Source: an uncultured Ilumatobacter sp. (GTDB taxonomy: Bacteria > Actinomycetota > Acidimicrobiia > Acidimicrobiales > Ilumatobacteraceae). Taken from it: DNA of 64,000 nucleotides. The notes beneath the pieces were generated by a model that had not been told where the DNA came from, did not search any database, and saw only the letters and a program-made list of their open reading frames with translations. The stretch is from assembly GCA_905480335.1 (NCBI GenBank), contig CAJQPY010000012.1, positions 1 to 64,000 on the forward strand, written 5' to 3'. The position numbers and the translations under genes are program-made. Shown in pieces: positions 7,743-16,576 of the stretch (positions within the stretch are counted from its first letter, which is position 1; each line of letters begins with the position of its first letter).

Positions 7743-8455
7743 CGAACGAAGAGTCAGGACTCGGCGCCACTCGCCGCACACCACGTCAAGGCATCGGCGG
7801 ATCACCGGTGGGGTCGTGGCTTACGATCGCTCTCGCGGTCATCGCAGTCATCATCGGTTTTCTCATCCTGAACAACATCACCGATGGCGGTGGGTCTGCG
7901 GGAGACACAAGTTCGGCCGCAGGTGGTGACGCCGAGTCGGCGACCACGGGAACGGGTCCGGTCATTTCCGTCGATGTTCCGGTGACCGAGGCGACTACGA
8001 CCACCACCACCATCCCACGCATCACCACCGGTGCATCGGTGTTGGTTGCAAACGCAAACACCGTGGGCGGTTCAGCGGGCAATATGACTAAGACGCTCGA
8101 ACTCGCCGGCTACACCTTGATCGACCCGGTCAATGCGAGTGGACCAAACATTACGGAATCGATCGTCTATTACGATGAAGCTCAGGCCGCCGCTGAAGAT
8201 GTTGCCAACTCGGTCGCCCGTGATCTTGGCGGTGTGGAGGTATTAGTTCTGCCGACGCCCGCACCCACGGAGAGCGGCAACATCGGGGAAGCCGGAGTGC
8301 TAGTGCTGCTCGGTGACACCCAGGCTGGAAAGACGCTCGAGGAGTTGTCCGGAACGACTGCTGACAGTGAAGAGGGATCGGCCGCAGCGCCGGATCCGTC
8401 TGATGGAGACATCCCGGCAACGGCCCCGTCCGACACTGACACGACCGAAGGCTGA
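7739..8455 (+). CDS. Membrane-anchored LytR_C domain protein
   Basis: 238 aa. A short cytoplasmic N-terminus is followed by one membrane helix (residues about 20-43, TIALAVIAVIIGFLIL), a low-complexity Thr-rich linker, and an extracellular LytR_C domain (about 95-190: ASVLVANANTVGGSAGNMTK ... ARDLGGVEVLVLP). The tail is acidic and Ala/Asp-rich. LytR_C proteins are linked to cell-wall processes, but this one lacks the LCP catalytic domain. Start overlaps the DUF3263 stop, so the pair is translationally coupled. Confidence 0.85.
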   Translation: MTNEESGLGATRRTPRQGIGGSPVGSWLTIALAVIAVIIGFLILNNITDGGGSAGDTSSAAGGDAESATTGTGPVISVDVPVTEATTTTTTIPRITTGASVLVANANTVGGSAGNMTKTLELAGYTLIDPVNASGPNITESIVYYDEAQAAAEDVANSVARDLGGVEVLVLPTPAPTESGNIGEAGVLVLLGDTQAGKTLEELSGTTADSEEGSAAAPDPSDGDIPATAPSDTDTTEG

Positions 8456-8484
8456 TTGGATTCGTGCCGCCGGCGCGAAACCAA

Positions 8485-9504
8485 TTAATCGAGGTGAGCT
8501 CGGATTAGGGCAGCCGTCGCACGTTCGATGTTCTGCTTTGGTTCGGCGAGTGCCGACTCGAGTCCGAACAGATCGGCGAGCACAGCGGTCGCGCGGAGCC
8601 CGGTCGACTGCCCGGTGACATCGGCATCAGCGTCACCAACGACCGCCACGACCGGGATTCCGGCGTCACGGCCCAACTCGACGATCCCGCCGACAACCTT
8701 CCCGTCGAAGCTCGTCGAGTCGAGTCGTCCCTCGCCGGTGATGATCACGTCGACCCGATGAGGGTTGTCGACGTCGAGGTGATCGAAGAGGTCGAGTTCA
8801 TCGGCAACGAGCTCGAAGCCGGGAACCAACCGCCCTCCGAGCGCGGCTAACGCCCCGCCGAGCCCGCCCGCCGCCCCACCGCCTTCGATGTCGGTGACAT
8901 CAAAGGCGAAGTCCTCGTCGAACATCTGTACCAGTCGGCCGAGACGCCGTTCGAGTAGTTTGATCTGCGCGACCGAGGCTCCTTTTTGGGACCCGAACAC
9001 TGCAGCGGCATCGGCGAAGCGGGTGGACACGTCGCAGGCGACGAGTAGCTCGACTTGTTTGAGTCGGGCGATTGCGGTGATCGCCCGGATCGCCCCGAAT
9101 CCGCCGTCAGTCGTGGCTGATCCCCCAAGGCCGACGATGATTCGGCGCGCGCCGGCATCGAGTGCGTGATCGATTAACTCACCCGTTCCGGTCGTCGTTG
9201 CATCGAGGGCCTTGTTGCCAACGGCTCCACCAGCGAGGACGAGACCGCTCGCTCGGGCCATCTCAATCACGGCCGTTTCGCTGGAAAAGCGCCAGCCGGC
9301 GCGCACCGGATCCCCCAGCGGGCCGGTCACGGTTGACTCGCGGTTTGCGCCCCCAAGCACCTCCAACAGGCCGTCGCCTCCGTCGGCCATCGGGATCTCG
9401 ACGCAGTCGACACCCAGTTCCCAGCACGCATGTCCGATCGCCGCTGCGACCTCCCGGGCCGTTGCCGAACCCTTGAATTTGTCGGGTGCCGCAAGGACTC
9501 GCAT
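8485..9504 (-). CDS. Glycerate kinase
   Basis: 339 aa, full length. It starts MRVLAAPDKFKGSATAREVA, the family's N-terminal signature, then MADGGDGLLEVL, GLGGSATTDGGFGA and TGEGRLDSTSFDGKVVGG. It phosphorylates D-glycerate with ATP to a phosphoglycerate in the cytoplasm, linking glycerate, glyoxylate or serine breakdown to glycolysis. The ATG at 9504 is preferred because it begins at the conserved MRVL; a TTG three codons upstream is possible. Divergent from the CysO gene. The product may be 2- or 3-phosphoglycerate; sequence alone does not decide. Confidence 0.9.
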   Translation of the reverse strand: MRVLAAPDKFKGSATAREVAAAIGHACWELGVDCVEIPMADGGDGLLEVLGGANRESTVTGPLGDPVRAGWRFSSETAVIEMARASGLVLAGGAVGNKALDATTTGTGELIDHALDAGARRIIVGLGGSATTDGGFGAIRAITAIARLKQVELLVACDVSTRFADAAAVFGSQKGASVAQIKLLERRLGRLVQMFDEDFAFDVTDIEGGGAAGGLGGALAALGGRLVPGFELVADELDLFDHLDVDNPHRVDVIITGEGRLDSTSFDGKVVGGIVELGRDAGIPVVAVVGDADADVTGQSTGLRATAVLADLFGLESALAEPKQNIERATAALIRAHLD

Positions 9505-9602
9505 CTCCCTCAACCTACTGCCGGGCTGGAGCGGGAACGATGGTGTCTATGTTTGCTGTACTCACTCATTGTAATCCCGACCGATTGGGTAGGGATTGAC
9601 GG

Positions 9603-9608
9603 TAGAAT
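9603..9608 (+). promoter_or_regulatory. -10 box TAGAAT of leaderless cysO
   Basis: TAGAAT, then 7 bases, then ATG at 9616. Confidence 0.65.
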
Positions 9609-9615
9609 TTCGGTT

Positions 9616-9891
9616 ATGGCTGCGACCGTTCGAATCCCGACCACGATGCGCCCACTCACCGGTGGCGAAAAGCAGGTGGCCGTAGAGGCCGGCTCGCTTG
9701 GCGACGTGATCTCGGCACTCGAGGCCGCGCACCCCGGCCTCGGGGAGCGGCTACTCGATGGGGACGGCGCGCTGCGTAAGTTCGTTAACGTCTTCGTCGA
9801 CGACGATGACGTCCGTTATCTCAACGGTCTCGAGACAGTCGTAGGCGACGGCATCGCCGTGTCGATTATCCCCGCCGTCGCAGGCGGCTGA
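9616..9891 (+). CDS. cysO: CysO-type sulfur carrier protein (MoaD/ThiS fold)
   Basis: 91 aa. The sequence matches recalled mycobacterial CysO closely: RIPTTMRPLTGGEKQVAV at the N-terminus, FVNVFVDDDDVRYL in the middle, and the C-terminus IIPAVAGG. The C-terminal diglycine is the thiocarboxylate site. In mycobacteria CysO-thiocarboxylate donates sulfur to O-phosphoserine through CysM, and Mec releases cysteine; neither cysM nor mec is adjacent here. Its mRNA should be leaderless. A generic MoaD role in molybdopterin synthesis is the alternative, and fdhD nearby would fit it weakly. Confidence 0.85.
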   Translation: MAATVRIPTTMRPLTGGEKQVAVEAGSLGDVISALEAAHPGLGERLLDGDGALRKFVNVFVDDDDVRYLNGLETVVGDGIAVSIIPAVAGG

Positions 9892-10025
9892 ACCAGCCAC
9901 CTTCACCGGGGCGGCGTTATGTCAGCTTCGTTCCCGCTGCCAGTGGCCGGAACTCGGAAGGACTATCACGCCATCCGTCACGATTGTCCCGAAACCCGCT
10001 TGGTTCAGCAGAGGACGTGCGGTCG

Positions 10026-10031
10026 TAAGCT
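10026..10031 (+). promoter_or_regulatory. -10 box TAAGCT of leaderless ATP-grasp gene
   Basis: TAAGCT, then 6 bases, then GTG at 10038. Confidence 0.5.
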
Positions 10032-10037
10032 AAGACG

Positions 10038-10973
10038 GTGATCGGACTCGTCACGGCCGACGTGGCCGCCCCGCTCGATCCGGATCTGCTTCCGCTCGCC
10101 GAAGCGATGCGGAGTCGACTCGGCGACGAGGCGGTCGCGATCGTCTCGTGGGATGATGCGACGATCGCCTGGGAAACATTTGCAGCTCTGATCATCCGGT
10201 CGCCGTGGGATTACACCGACCGGCTCGACGAGTTTGTCGGTTGGGTTGAACATGTCGACGCAGTGACCACGCTGGTGAACGCAGCCGACGTGGTGCGGTG
10301 GAGTACCGACAAGCGATATCTAGAGGACCTCGCTGCTGAGGGCGTCCCGATCGCTCCGACGGCTTTCGTCGCACCGGGCGACGTGATTCCGACGGTCGAG
10401 GGCGTGCACGTGGTCAAGCCGACGGTCGGTGCGGGTTCGAGCGGAGCTCGGCGATGCGAGCAGCACGAGGTCGCCGACCATGTCGCTCTGCTCCACGGCC
10501 AAGGGCGCACTGCGATGGTGCAGCCGTACCTCGACCTGCTCGACGAACGTGGCGAGACAGCGCACTGTTTCATCATTAACGAAGGCGGCACCATGACCCT
10601 CAGTCATGCGTTTCGCAAGGGAGCCATCCTCAGGTCCACCGAAGTCGAACAAGAGGGTGATCTCTTCGCCAAGGAAGACATCTCGGGGCGTGTGCCGTCA
10701 CAAGAGGAGCTCGCGCTTGCTGAACGTGTGTTGGCGACCGAGATCGTCCGATCGCTTGGTGAGGTTTTCTTCGCTCGGGTTGACGTTGCCCCGTATCGCC
10801 AAGCAGACGGCACCGACTCGCATGTCGTGATGGAGCTCGAACTGATTGAGCCGTCGTTCTACTTTATGATCGACCCAGCAACGGTGGGCCTGTTCGCTGA
10901 CCGCTTCACCAACTGGCTGCGACGTCGCGGGATCACCAGCGATGTCGGCGCCAGCACGAGCGACGAGTGCTGA
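10038..10973 (+). CDS. ATP-grasp domain protein
   Basis: 311 aa. The N-terminal third contains IIRSPWDYTDRLDEFVGWVE, as in ATP-grasp proteins of the DcsG-like group. The central and C-terminal parts carry the fold: STDKRYLEDLAAEGVPIAPT, VVKPTVGAGSSGARRC (ATP-binding Lys and Gly-rich loop), MVQPYLDLLDERGETAHCFI, and the metal-binding end VVMELELIEPSFYF. Such enzymes join a carboxylate to an amine or thiol using ATP. Partners and product cannot be inferred. The following fdhD starts inside its last 32 bases, so the two are co-transcribed. Confidence 0.8.
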   Translation: MIGLVTADVAAPLDPDLLPLAEAMRSRLGDEAVAIVSWDDATIAWETFAALIIRSPWDYTDRLDEFVGWVEHVDAVTTLVNAADVVRWSTDKRYLEDLAAEGVPIAPTAFVAPGDVIPTVEGVHVVKPTVGAGSSGARRCEQHEVADHVALLHGQGRTAMVQPYLDLLDERGETAHCFIINEGGTMTLSHAFRKGAILRSTEVEQEGDLFAKEDISGRVPSQEELALAERVLATEIVRSLGEVFFARVDVAPYRQADGTDSHVVMELELIEPSFYFMIDPATVGLFADRFTNWLRRRGITSDVGASTSDEC

Positions 10974-11790
10974 GTTGACCCGCCGGCCGACTGAACGGGT
11001 CAAGGTCACGAGGGTGACTGGCCCCGAGGGCGACCGCGAGGCTCACGTCCGTCCCGATGACCTGATCGTGGAGGAACCGTTGTCGATCCAGCTCGACGGG
11101 TCGCTCGTCTCCACGACGATGCGTACGCCGGGGCACGACCACGAGCTCGCCGTCGGCTTCTGCTTCACCGAGGGGTTGTTCGGTGGTGCCGAGGTTCTCG
11201 GTGTGCGGCACTGCTCCGACGAGACCACCGCTGCGTCAGTGTCCAACGTTGTCACGGTCGATACGGGCGCGCTCGCACCGGTGCCGACGCCGCGCCTCGG
11301 AAACGCGTCCTCCAGCTGCGGATGGTGCGGGAGCCAGCATCTCGACGAAATGTGCGCGCGTTTCGAGCCGCTTCCTGACGGTGGCCCGGTTGACCTCGAC
11401 GTGATCGGCTCGATCGTCGATGCGGTGGTCGACGGACAGGGTCTCTTTGCGTCGACGGGATCGGTCCATGCCGCCGCAGCGTTCAACTCCTCGGGCGCAG
11501 TGCTTCTTACCCGCGAAGACGTCGGCCGTCACAATGCCGTCGACAAGGTGGTGGGTGCGTTGGTGCTGGAGCGGAACGCGCTTCCCGCGATTGGTCACGG
11601 GTTGTTCGTGAGCGGTCGGGCAAGCATCGAGATGGTGCAGAAGGCGTGGGCAGCTGGCTTCTCAACGCTGGTTTCGGTGAGCGCTCCGACGGCGTTGGCA
11701 GTCGATGCGGCCCGCCGGGCCAACCTTGTACTCGCTGGATTCGTGCGTGGCGATGGCTTTAATGTTTACTCGCCTGAACGGCTTCCCTGA
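10942..11790 (+). CDS. fdhD: FdhD sulfurtransferase for formate dehydrogenase maturation
   Basis: 282 aa. The Cys126-x2-Cys129 motif in SSCGWCGSQHLDEM is the sulfur-transfer site of FdhD, which passes sulfur from IscS to the bis-MGD cofactor of formate dehydrogenase. Other family text: EEPLSIQLDG, TPGHDHELAVGFCFTEGL, TGSVHAAAAF, TREDVGRHNAVDKVVG and SGRASIEMVQKA. The ATG at 10942 overlaps the end of the ATP-grasp gene by 32 bases; a TTG at 10975 is an alternative. No formate dehydrogenase or molybdopterin gene is in this window, so the client enzyme lies elsewhere. Confidence 0.92.
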   Translation: MSAPARATSAELTRRPTERVKVTRVTGPEGDREAHVRPDDLIVEEPLSIQLDGSLVSTTMRTPGHDHELAVGFCFTEGLFGGAEVLGVRHCSDETTAASVSNVVTVDTGALAPVPTPRLGNASSSCGWCGSQHLDEMCARFEPLPDGGPVDLDVIGSIVDAVVDGQGLFASTGSVHAAAAFNSSGAVLLTREDVGRHNAVDKVVGALVLERNALPAIGHGLFVSGRASIEMVQKAWAAGFSTLVSVSAPTALAVDAARRANLVLAGFVRGDGFNVYSPERLP

Positions 11791-11811
11791 CCCAGAGGGA
11801 ACCGGTGTCGG

Positions 11812-11817
11812 TAGTGT
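11812..11817 (+). promoter_or_regulatory. -10 box TAGTGT of leaderless chdC
   Basis: TAGTGT, then 6 bases, then ATG at 11824. Confidence 0.55.
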
Positions 11818-11823
11818 GTACTG

Positions 11824-12477
11824 ATGTTGATGGAAGACGGTCTCAGCGTTATCCACCTGCTCGGTAAGCCCACGCCGGGAACGGATCGTGAGGCGGTGTT
11901 CGCCGCAGTCAAGGCCGCCGAAGCAAAGGACTGTCAGGTCATCACCGCCGCAATGCTCGGCCATAAGGCTGACATCTGTTTCATGGCGCTCTGCGCCGAC
12001 TGGCGCACGCTGCGGAGCCTGCAGACCGCTTTGCGTCGTGCTGGGATCGACGTGGTTGACAGCTACGTGTCGATCACCGAGGTCAGCGAGTACGCCAAGG
12101 GCATGCCTGCCGAAATGCTTCGCGGCCGGCTGCATCCGATCATTCCGCCTGAGGGGTTGAACGCATTCTGCTTCTACCCGATGAGCAAGAAGCGCGAAGC
12201 CCACGCGAACTGGTACTCAACGTCTTACGATCGCCGCCAAGAGATGATGATGGAGCACGGCTCAAGCGGGCGGAAGTTCGCCGGCAAGGTCGCCCAGGTG
12301 ATCTCCGGCTCGACCGGTCTCGACGACTTTGAGTGGGGCGTGACCCTGTTTGCCAAGAGCCCCGATGTCATCAAAGAAGTCGTTTACACGATGCGTTTCG
12401 ACGAGGGCTCCGCTCTGTACGGAGAGTTCGGCGCCTTCTACGTCGGATACCTTGAGGCCATCGAGAACATCATTTGA
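11824..12477 (+). CDS. chdC: Coproheme decarboxylase (HemQ/ChdC), chlorite-dismutase fold
   Basis: 217 aa, the length of actinobacterial ChdC. It holds the typical AFCFYPMSKKREAHANWYST (catalytic Tyr region), MMMEHGSSGRKFAGKV (heme-ligand His region) and DDFEWGVTLFA. The enzyme decarboxylates coproheme III to heme b, the last step of the coproporphyrin-dependent heme pathway. The N-terminus is short; the ATG at 11824 is supported by a -10 box 6 bases upstream. No other heme genes are adjacent. A true chlorite dismutase is less likely but not excluded without alignment. Confidence 0.85.
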   Translation: MLMEDGLSVIHLLGKPTPGTDREAVFAAVKAAEAKDCQVITAAMLGHKADICFMALCADWRTLRSLQTALRRAGIDVVDSYVSITEVSEYAKGMPAEMLRGRLHPIIPPEGLNAFCFYPMSKKREAHANWYSTSYDRRQEMMMEHGSSGRKFAGKVAQVISGSTGLDDFEWGVTLFAKSPDVIKEVVYTMRFDEGSALYGEFGAFYVGYLEAIENII

Positions 12478-12491
12478 CTCGAACGGTTTGC

Positions 12492-13751
12492 TTAGGCCTG
12501 GACGGCCACGGAACGCAAAAAAAGATCCGAACCGTCAGCAGCGAACCGGAATAGATCAAAGAACGCGCGAGACGGGTCGCCGTTTCGGCCGAGGTCGGTG
12601 ATCCCGGTTGGACCGTCGTAGTCAATCTCTTGGTTGTCGAGGAGCCGGAGAGCGCACGTCGCAAAATCGCGACAGACGTTGCCTCCGTCAGAAACCGACG
12701 ACATCTGTGAGGCGATCACGTCTGGGGCATCCGAACCACCCTGGCTCGCCGAAAGTGCGATCAGGCTTACGCAGTCGGTGACCTGAGGGCCGAACGCAGT
12801 GTCGTCCTCCGGAACGGCGCCGTCGCGCAGTGTGATCTGTGGAGCGATCACCTCGACGCGATTTCGAATCGTCGCCGGAAGTTCGGCAATCACCGGTCTG
12901 GTCGCTGCGCTTCGAGCGGCATCGTTAACGAAGATTCTCGGCACGCTGAGATCGTCTCGCTCACCCATTGCCTGCAATGACGCGGCAATTGTCTGGCCGT
13001 TGCCGACCGAAACAACGACTTGCGGGTCGAGCTCGACCAGCAAGTCAAGTTCATCAGTGAAGTCGTCGTCGTCGACAGGAACTGCGATCGTCTCGACGGC
13101 GATGTCATCGCCGAGTGCATTGGCGACCGCTTCGGCGTATGGCCGGCCGTATGCGTCGTCGACGTGGATGATAGCCACGCTGCTCGCGCCTGTGGCCTGG
13201 GCCTCACGGGCGATGGCGGCTGCCTGAAGTGAGTCGGTCGCAATGCTGCGAAAGAACAGTCCGTCGTCGGGAAAGTCATCGAGTGCGATTGCCGTCGCCG
13301 TCGGTGAGCAGCTCAGGATGCCGTTCGAGACGGCCACGTCGAGTGATCCGAGTGCGGTGTTTGATGAGGCGGGGCCCATGATCGCGTCTACGCCGACTTC
13401 GATTAGATCCTCGATGGCTTGCGAGGCACTTGCTGCAGTTTGGCCCTCATCAATAATCACGTATTCGACGTCGTTGCCGAGTACTCCACCGGCCCTGTTG
13501 ATGATGTCAATCGTGGCTTCGAACGAGGCGCGGAGTGCGTTGTCGACCCGGGTGTCACTGGACGGAATGAGCGCACCGATCGTCAACACCCCATCGTCGA
13601 CGCGGGGTGGCGTTACCTGTGTGGTTGTCGTCGCCACGGTCGCAGGCGGCTTCGAACCTTCGCCACCCGTGCATGCAGTGACGAGCACAGCTGCCCCAAT
13701 CGCCGCCATCAGGGGACCGCTGAGACGGAACCGATCGCCTCGTCGCTTCAT
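12492..13751 (-). CDS. Branched-chain amino-acid ABC-type substrate-binding lipoprotein
   Basis: 419 aa. The signal peptide ends in a lipobox (AVLVTACTGG), so the protein is anchored in the membrane and faces outward. The rest is a periplasmic-binding-protein type I fold: LTIGALIPSSDTRVDNALRA, FEATIDIINRAGGVLGNDVE, VDAIMGPASSNTALGSLDVA and VAIIHVDDAYGRPYAEAVAN. This family binds amino acids, amides or aromatic acids for an ABC importer; no permease or ATPase genes are nearby. The ATG at 13751 (M-KRRGDRFRL) is preferred over a GTG three codons upstream, which overlaps the -10 box TACTGT. Convergent with chdC, 14 bases apart. Confidence 0.88.
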   Translation of the reverse strand: MKRRGDRFRLSGPLMAAIGAAVLVTACTGGEGSKPPATVATTTTQVTPPRVDDGVLTIGALIPSSDTRVDNALRASFEATIDIINRAGGVLGNDVEYVIIDEGQTAASASQAIEDLIEVGVDAIMGPASSNTALGSLDVAVSNGILSCSPTATAIALDDFPDDGLFFRSIATDSLQAAAIAREAQATGASSVAIIHVDDAYGRPYAEAVANALGDDIAVETIAVPVDDDDFTDELDLLVELDPQVVVSVGNGQTIAASLQAMGERDDLSVPRIFVNDAARSAATRPVIAELPATIRNRVEVIAPQITLRDGAVPEDDTAFGPQVTDCVSLIALSASQGGSDAPDVIASQMSSVSDGGNVCRDFATCALRLLDNQEIDYDGPTGITDLGRNGDPSRAFFDLFRFAADGSDLFLRSVAVQA

Positions 13752-13758
13752 CTGATGC

Positions 13759-13764
13759 ACAGTA
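13759..13764 (-). promoter_or_regulatory. -10 box TACTGT of leaderless substrate-binding protein gene
   Basis: Minus-strand TACTGT, then 7 bases, then ATG at 13751. Confidence 0.55.
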
Positions 13765-13907
13765 CCGTTTGTATTCTAGTCAAGGAGGGCCGGTGCGACA
13801 CCCCAAAATTGGTGCGTCAGGGCGCAGCGGCCCGGCACGAGGTTCCTAACAGAGCGTAAAAAAGCCCCCATACCTCATCGTTGACATCGTCGGCGGCGTG
13901 CGCGGCG

Positions 13908-14054
13908 ATGACTGCAAAGCGGCCGGATCGCGCGTGGCGAGCAGTTGTCCCAGGTTCAGCGGCCGCCGTGCTGATCCTCGTCGGTGGAACCCGCCTGGGC
14001 GGAAAGAACCCGTTCGACAGTTCGATTGAGGGGCCCCCGATCGAACGTTCGTGA
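13908..14054 (+). CDS. Tiny membrane protein upstream of glnD (48 aa)
   Basis: ATG at 13908. The translation starts MTAKRPDRAWRAVVPGSAAA, followed by VLILVGGTRLGGKNPFDSSI. One hydrophobic helix (about residues 13-29) follows a basic N-terminus, a plausible single-pass membrane protein. Its TGA overlaps the GTG of the next tiny ORF (GTGA at 14051-14054), which in turn overlaps glnD. No ribosome binding site is clear. The two tiny ORFs could also be one gene broken by a frameshift. Confidence 0.45.
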   Translation: MTAKRPDRAWRAVVPGSAAAVLILVGGTRLGGKNPFDSSIEGPPIERS

Positions 14055-14191
14055 ACAGCATCGGTGTCGACATCGAGGCCTATGATCTGACGATCGACTC
14101 CCCGGCCGGCACCCTTCGCATCGACGCCACCTCGGCGGAAGATGGCATTCGCCCTGCGGTGCTCGGGCTTTCTGTCGATCTTGCCGAGTGA
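14051..14191 (+). CDS. Tiny hypothetical protein overlapping glnD (46 aa)
   Basis: GTG at 14051, beginning VNSIGVDIEAYDLTIDSPAG and ending LGLSVDLAE. Composition and GC-rich third positions are like real genes. Its TGA overlaps the GTG of glnD (GTGA at 14188-14191). It is either a small protein translated by coupling or the C-terminal part of a frameshifted gene together with 13908-14054. Function unknown. Confidence 0.5.
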   Translation: MNSIGVDIEAYDLTIDSPAGTLRIDATSAEDGIRPAVLGLSVDLAE

Positions 14192-16503
14192 CAGCCGTCG
14201 ATCGTCAAGCGCACCTGGCCCGTGCCGCCGAATTGATCCCCGATGGCGCGCAACGAGGGCGCGAGTACTGCGTTGCACTCGCCACCATTACCGATGGCTG
14301 GGTCGTTGAGTTATTCGAAGCAGCCCTGGCGGCGCACCCGACACAACACAGCGTCGCACTCCTCGCAGTTGGGGGCTACGGCCGCGGCGAGCTGGCCCCG
14401 CACAGCGACCTGGATCTCCTGCTCGTGCATGACTGCAAACCCCGCAAGGTTCCAGACGAGATCGAACCGCTTGCGAGTGCACTTTGGTACCCGCTGTGGG
14501 ACGCCGGCGTGAAGCTTGGTCACGCGGTACGTCGGGTCGACGAACAACTAGATCTCGTCGATGGCGACCTCGACTCTGCAACTGCGCTGCTATCGGCACG
14601 TTTCCTTGGTGGTGATGAGGAGATAGCGGACGAAGTCACCGTGCGCGGTCGGCGGCTGTGGGAATCGCAGCGCACCTCCTACCTGACCGCGTTGCGGGCG
14701 CGAATGATGGAGCGCCAGGCCGAATCCGCCGACGTTGCGTACCGACTCGAACCAGACCTTAAAAATGGGCACGGCGGACTTCGTGACGTTCAGACGGTCT
14801 GGTGGGCGATGGCGAGCGGGCTTGCGGTGATCGAACAGGATTTGGCCGATCTCGACACGTGCTACGACACGCTACTGCGCGCTCGCGTGGCGCTTCACCT
14901 CACCACCGATCGCGCTGGTGAAGTGATGCGACTCGAGGATCAGGATGCAATCGCTGCGACCGGCGGTTGGTCCGACGCTGACGTCATGATGGCCGACGTC
15001 GCCGTTGCAGGCAGGACCACCGCCTGGCTGTGCGATGAGAACTGGAATCGGGCGATCGAGCGTGACCCGGAGGCTGACCGAGCAATCGCTCCTGGTGTCG
15101 TGCTGCGAAACGGTGAGATTGAACTGACCGAGGCCGCTGACCCCCGCCGCGATCCCACGCTCGCACTCCAAGCGGCCGTCGCCGCAGCCCGGTCCGACTG
15201 TCGGATCGGACGTTCGACGTTGAGTCGTCTGCGTGACGAGGTCGAGCCCTGGCCGGGCGACTGGCCCGTCGGGGCGCGCACTGAACTTGTTGCACTGCTC
15301 CTCGAAGGTCACTGCGCAATTCGCGTGCTCGAAGCGCTCGATCAGCACGACTTGATCGCCCGTTTCCTTCCCGAGTGGGAACCGGTGCGGTCGAAGCCGC
15401 AGCGCAACGCATACCACCGTTTCACGGTCGACCGTCATCTTTGGGAGGCGGCGGCGAATGCGGCAGGGTTGGCCGCCAATGTTTCGCGACCTGACCTTCT
15501 CGTCGTCGGAGCACTTTTCCACGACTTAGGCAAGGGCTACCCGGGTGATCACACCGAAGTCGGCATCGATCTGGTCCGCAAGATCGCACCGCGGCTCGGC
15601 TACAACCGCCACGACGTCGAGACGCTCGTGGCGATGGTCGAGTGGCATCTGCTCCTGCCCGACGTGGCGATGCGGCGCGACCTTTCCGACCCGGCGACGA
15701 TCGACCTTGTGGCTGGGTTATTAAATTCGGTCGAGCGGCTTGAACTCTTGCATGCGCTCACGGAGGCCGACTCGAAGGCGACTGGACCGTCGGCGTGGGG
15801 TAACTGGAAGAAGGAACTTGTCGATGAACTGGCCGCCCGAACGCGGCGTGCGCTTGGTGGCGAGGACGTCACCGAGGTCACCTGGCAGCTGTTCCCTGGC
15901 GCCGAGATCCTGACGCTGATGGCCGCCGGCAACGTCGACGTCTCTCGTAATGATGACCGGATCACCATCGTTTATCCTGACGAGCAGGGAATGTTCGGCC
16001 AGATCGCAGGGGTGTTGTCTCTGCACGGGCTTGACGTGTTGAGTGCTCGTGCTCACTCCGACGAGGGCGGCATGGCTGCGTCGCAGTTCCGCATCAGTGC
16101 CTCAAGTGGCGAGATCAACTGGCGCTCGTTGAAGAGCGACTTGCGCAAGGGCCTTGCGCATGAGTTGGCAATCGAGGCACGCCTCGCCGAGCGAGCCAAG
16201 ACCTACCGCCGCCGCCGCCGCTTGCAGGCCGATGCGCCGGGGCCGCCGAGAGTGAAGTTCATTGAGGGTGGATCGAGTAACGCCACGGTGGTCGAGGTCC
16301 GGGCAGTCAGCAAGATCGGGATACTGCACCGGATCGCAAAAGCGCTGAGCGAACTCGGACTCGACATTCGTCATGCGACTGTGCAGACGATGGGGGTAGA
16401 GGTGGTCGACACCTTTTACGTGCGGACGCGTTCGGGCGATCTTGTGACAAGTTCGCCGCACCGCAAAGAGATCCAGAAGGCTCTCCTGCACGCCGTTGCC
16501 TGA
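14188..16503 (+). CDS. glnD: Bifunctional PII uridylyltransferase / uridylyl-removing enzyme
   Basis: 771 aa. The nucleotidyltransferase motif GGYGRGELAPHSDLDLL is at residues 62-78, the HD hydrolase motif HDLGKGYPGDH starts near residue 445, and two C-terminal ACT domains lie at about 590-660 (IVYPDEQGMFGQIAGVLS) and 700-770 (VRAVSKIGILHRIAKALS). GlnD modifies and demodifies PII in response to glutamine, controlling nitrogen assimilation. Unlike many actinomycetes, no amtB-glnK genes precede it; two tiny overlapping ORFs do. The GTG start overlaps the preceding stop. Confidence 0.95.
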   Translation: MTAVDRQAHLARAAELIPDGAQRGREYCVALATITDGWVVELFEAALAAHPTQHSVALLAVGGYGRGELAPHSDLDLLLVHDCKPRKVPDEIEPLASALWYPLWDAGVKLGHAVRRVDEQLDLVDGDLDSATALLSARFLGGDEEIADEVTVRGRRLWESQRTSYLTALRARMMERQAESADVAYRLEPDLKNGHGGLRDVQTVWWAMASGLAVIEQDLADLDTCYDTLLRARVALHLTTDRAGEVMRLEDQDAIAATGGWSDADVMMADVAVAGRTTAWLCDENWNRAIERDPEADRAIAPGVVLRNGEIELTEAADPRRDPTLALQAAVAAARSDCRIGRSTLSRLRDEVEPWPGDWPVGARTELVALLLEGHCAIRVLEALDQHDLIARFLPEWEPVRSKPQRNAYHRFTVDRHLWEAAANAAGLAANVSRPDLLVVGALFHDLGKGYPGDHTEVGIDLVRKIAPRLGYNRHDVETLVAMVEWHLLLPDVAMRRDLSDPATIDLVAGLLNSVERLELLHALTEADSKATGPSAWGNWKKELVDELAARTRRALGGEDVTEVTWQLFPGAEILTLMAAGNVDVSRNDDRITIVYPDEQGMFGQIAGVLSLHGLDVLSARAHSDEGGMAASQFRISASSGEINWRSLKSDLRKGLAHELAIEARLAERAKTYRRRRRLQADAPGPPRVKFIEGGSSNATVVEVRAVSKIGILHRIAKALSELGLDIRHATVQTMGVEVVDTFYVRTRSGDLVTSSPHRKEIQKALLHAVA

Positions 16504-16576
16504 CCACCTGGCGCCGCGATCGTGTCTGAAGTGGGCTGACTTGCGCGCCGACCGTCGATGACGCGTCGCGCTGTCG

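Noticed and set aside
14563-16503. Antisense ORFs over glnD
   Set aside because: High-GC shadow frames; translations rich in Arg and without motifs.
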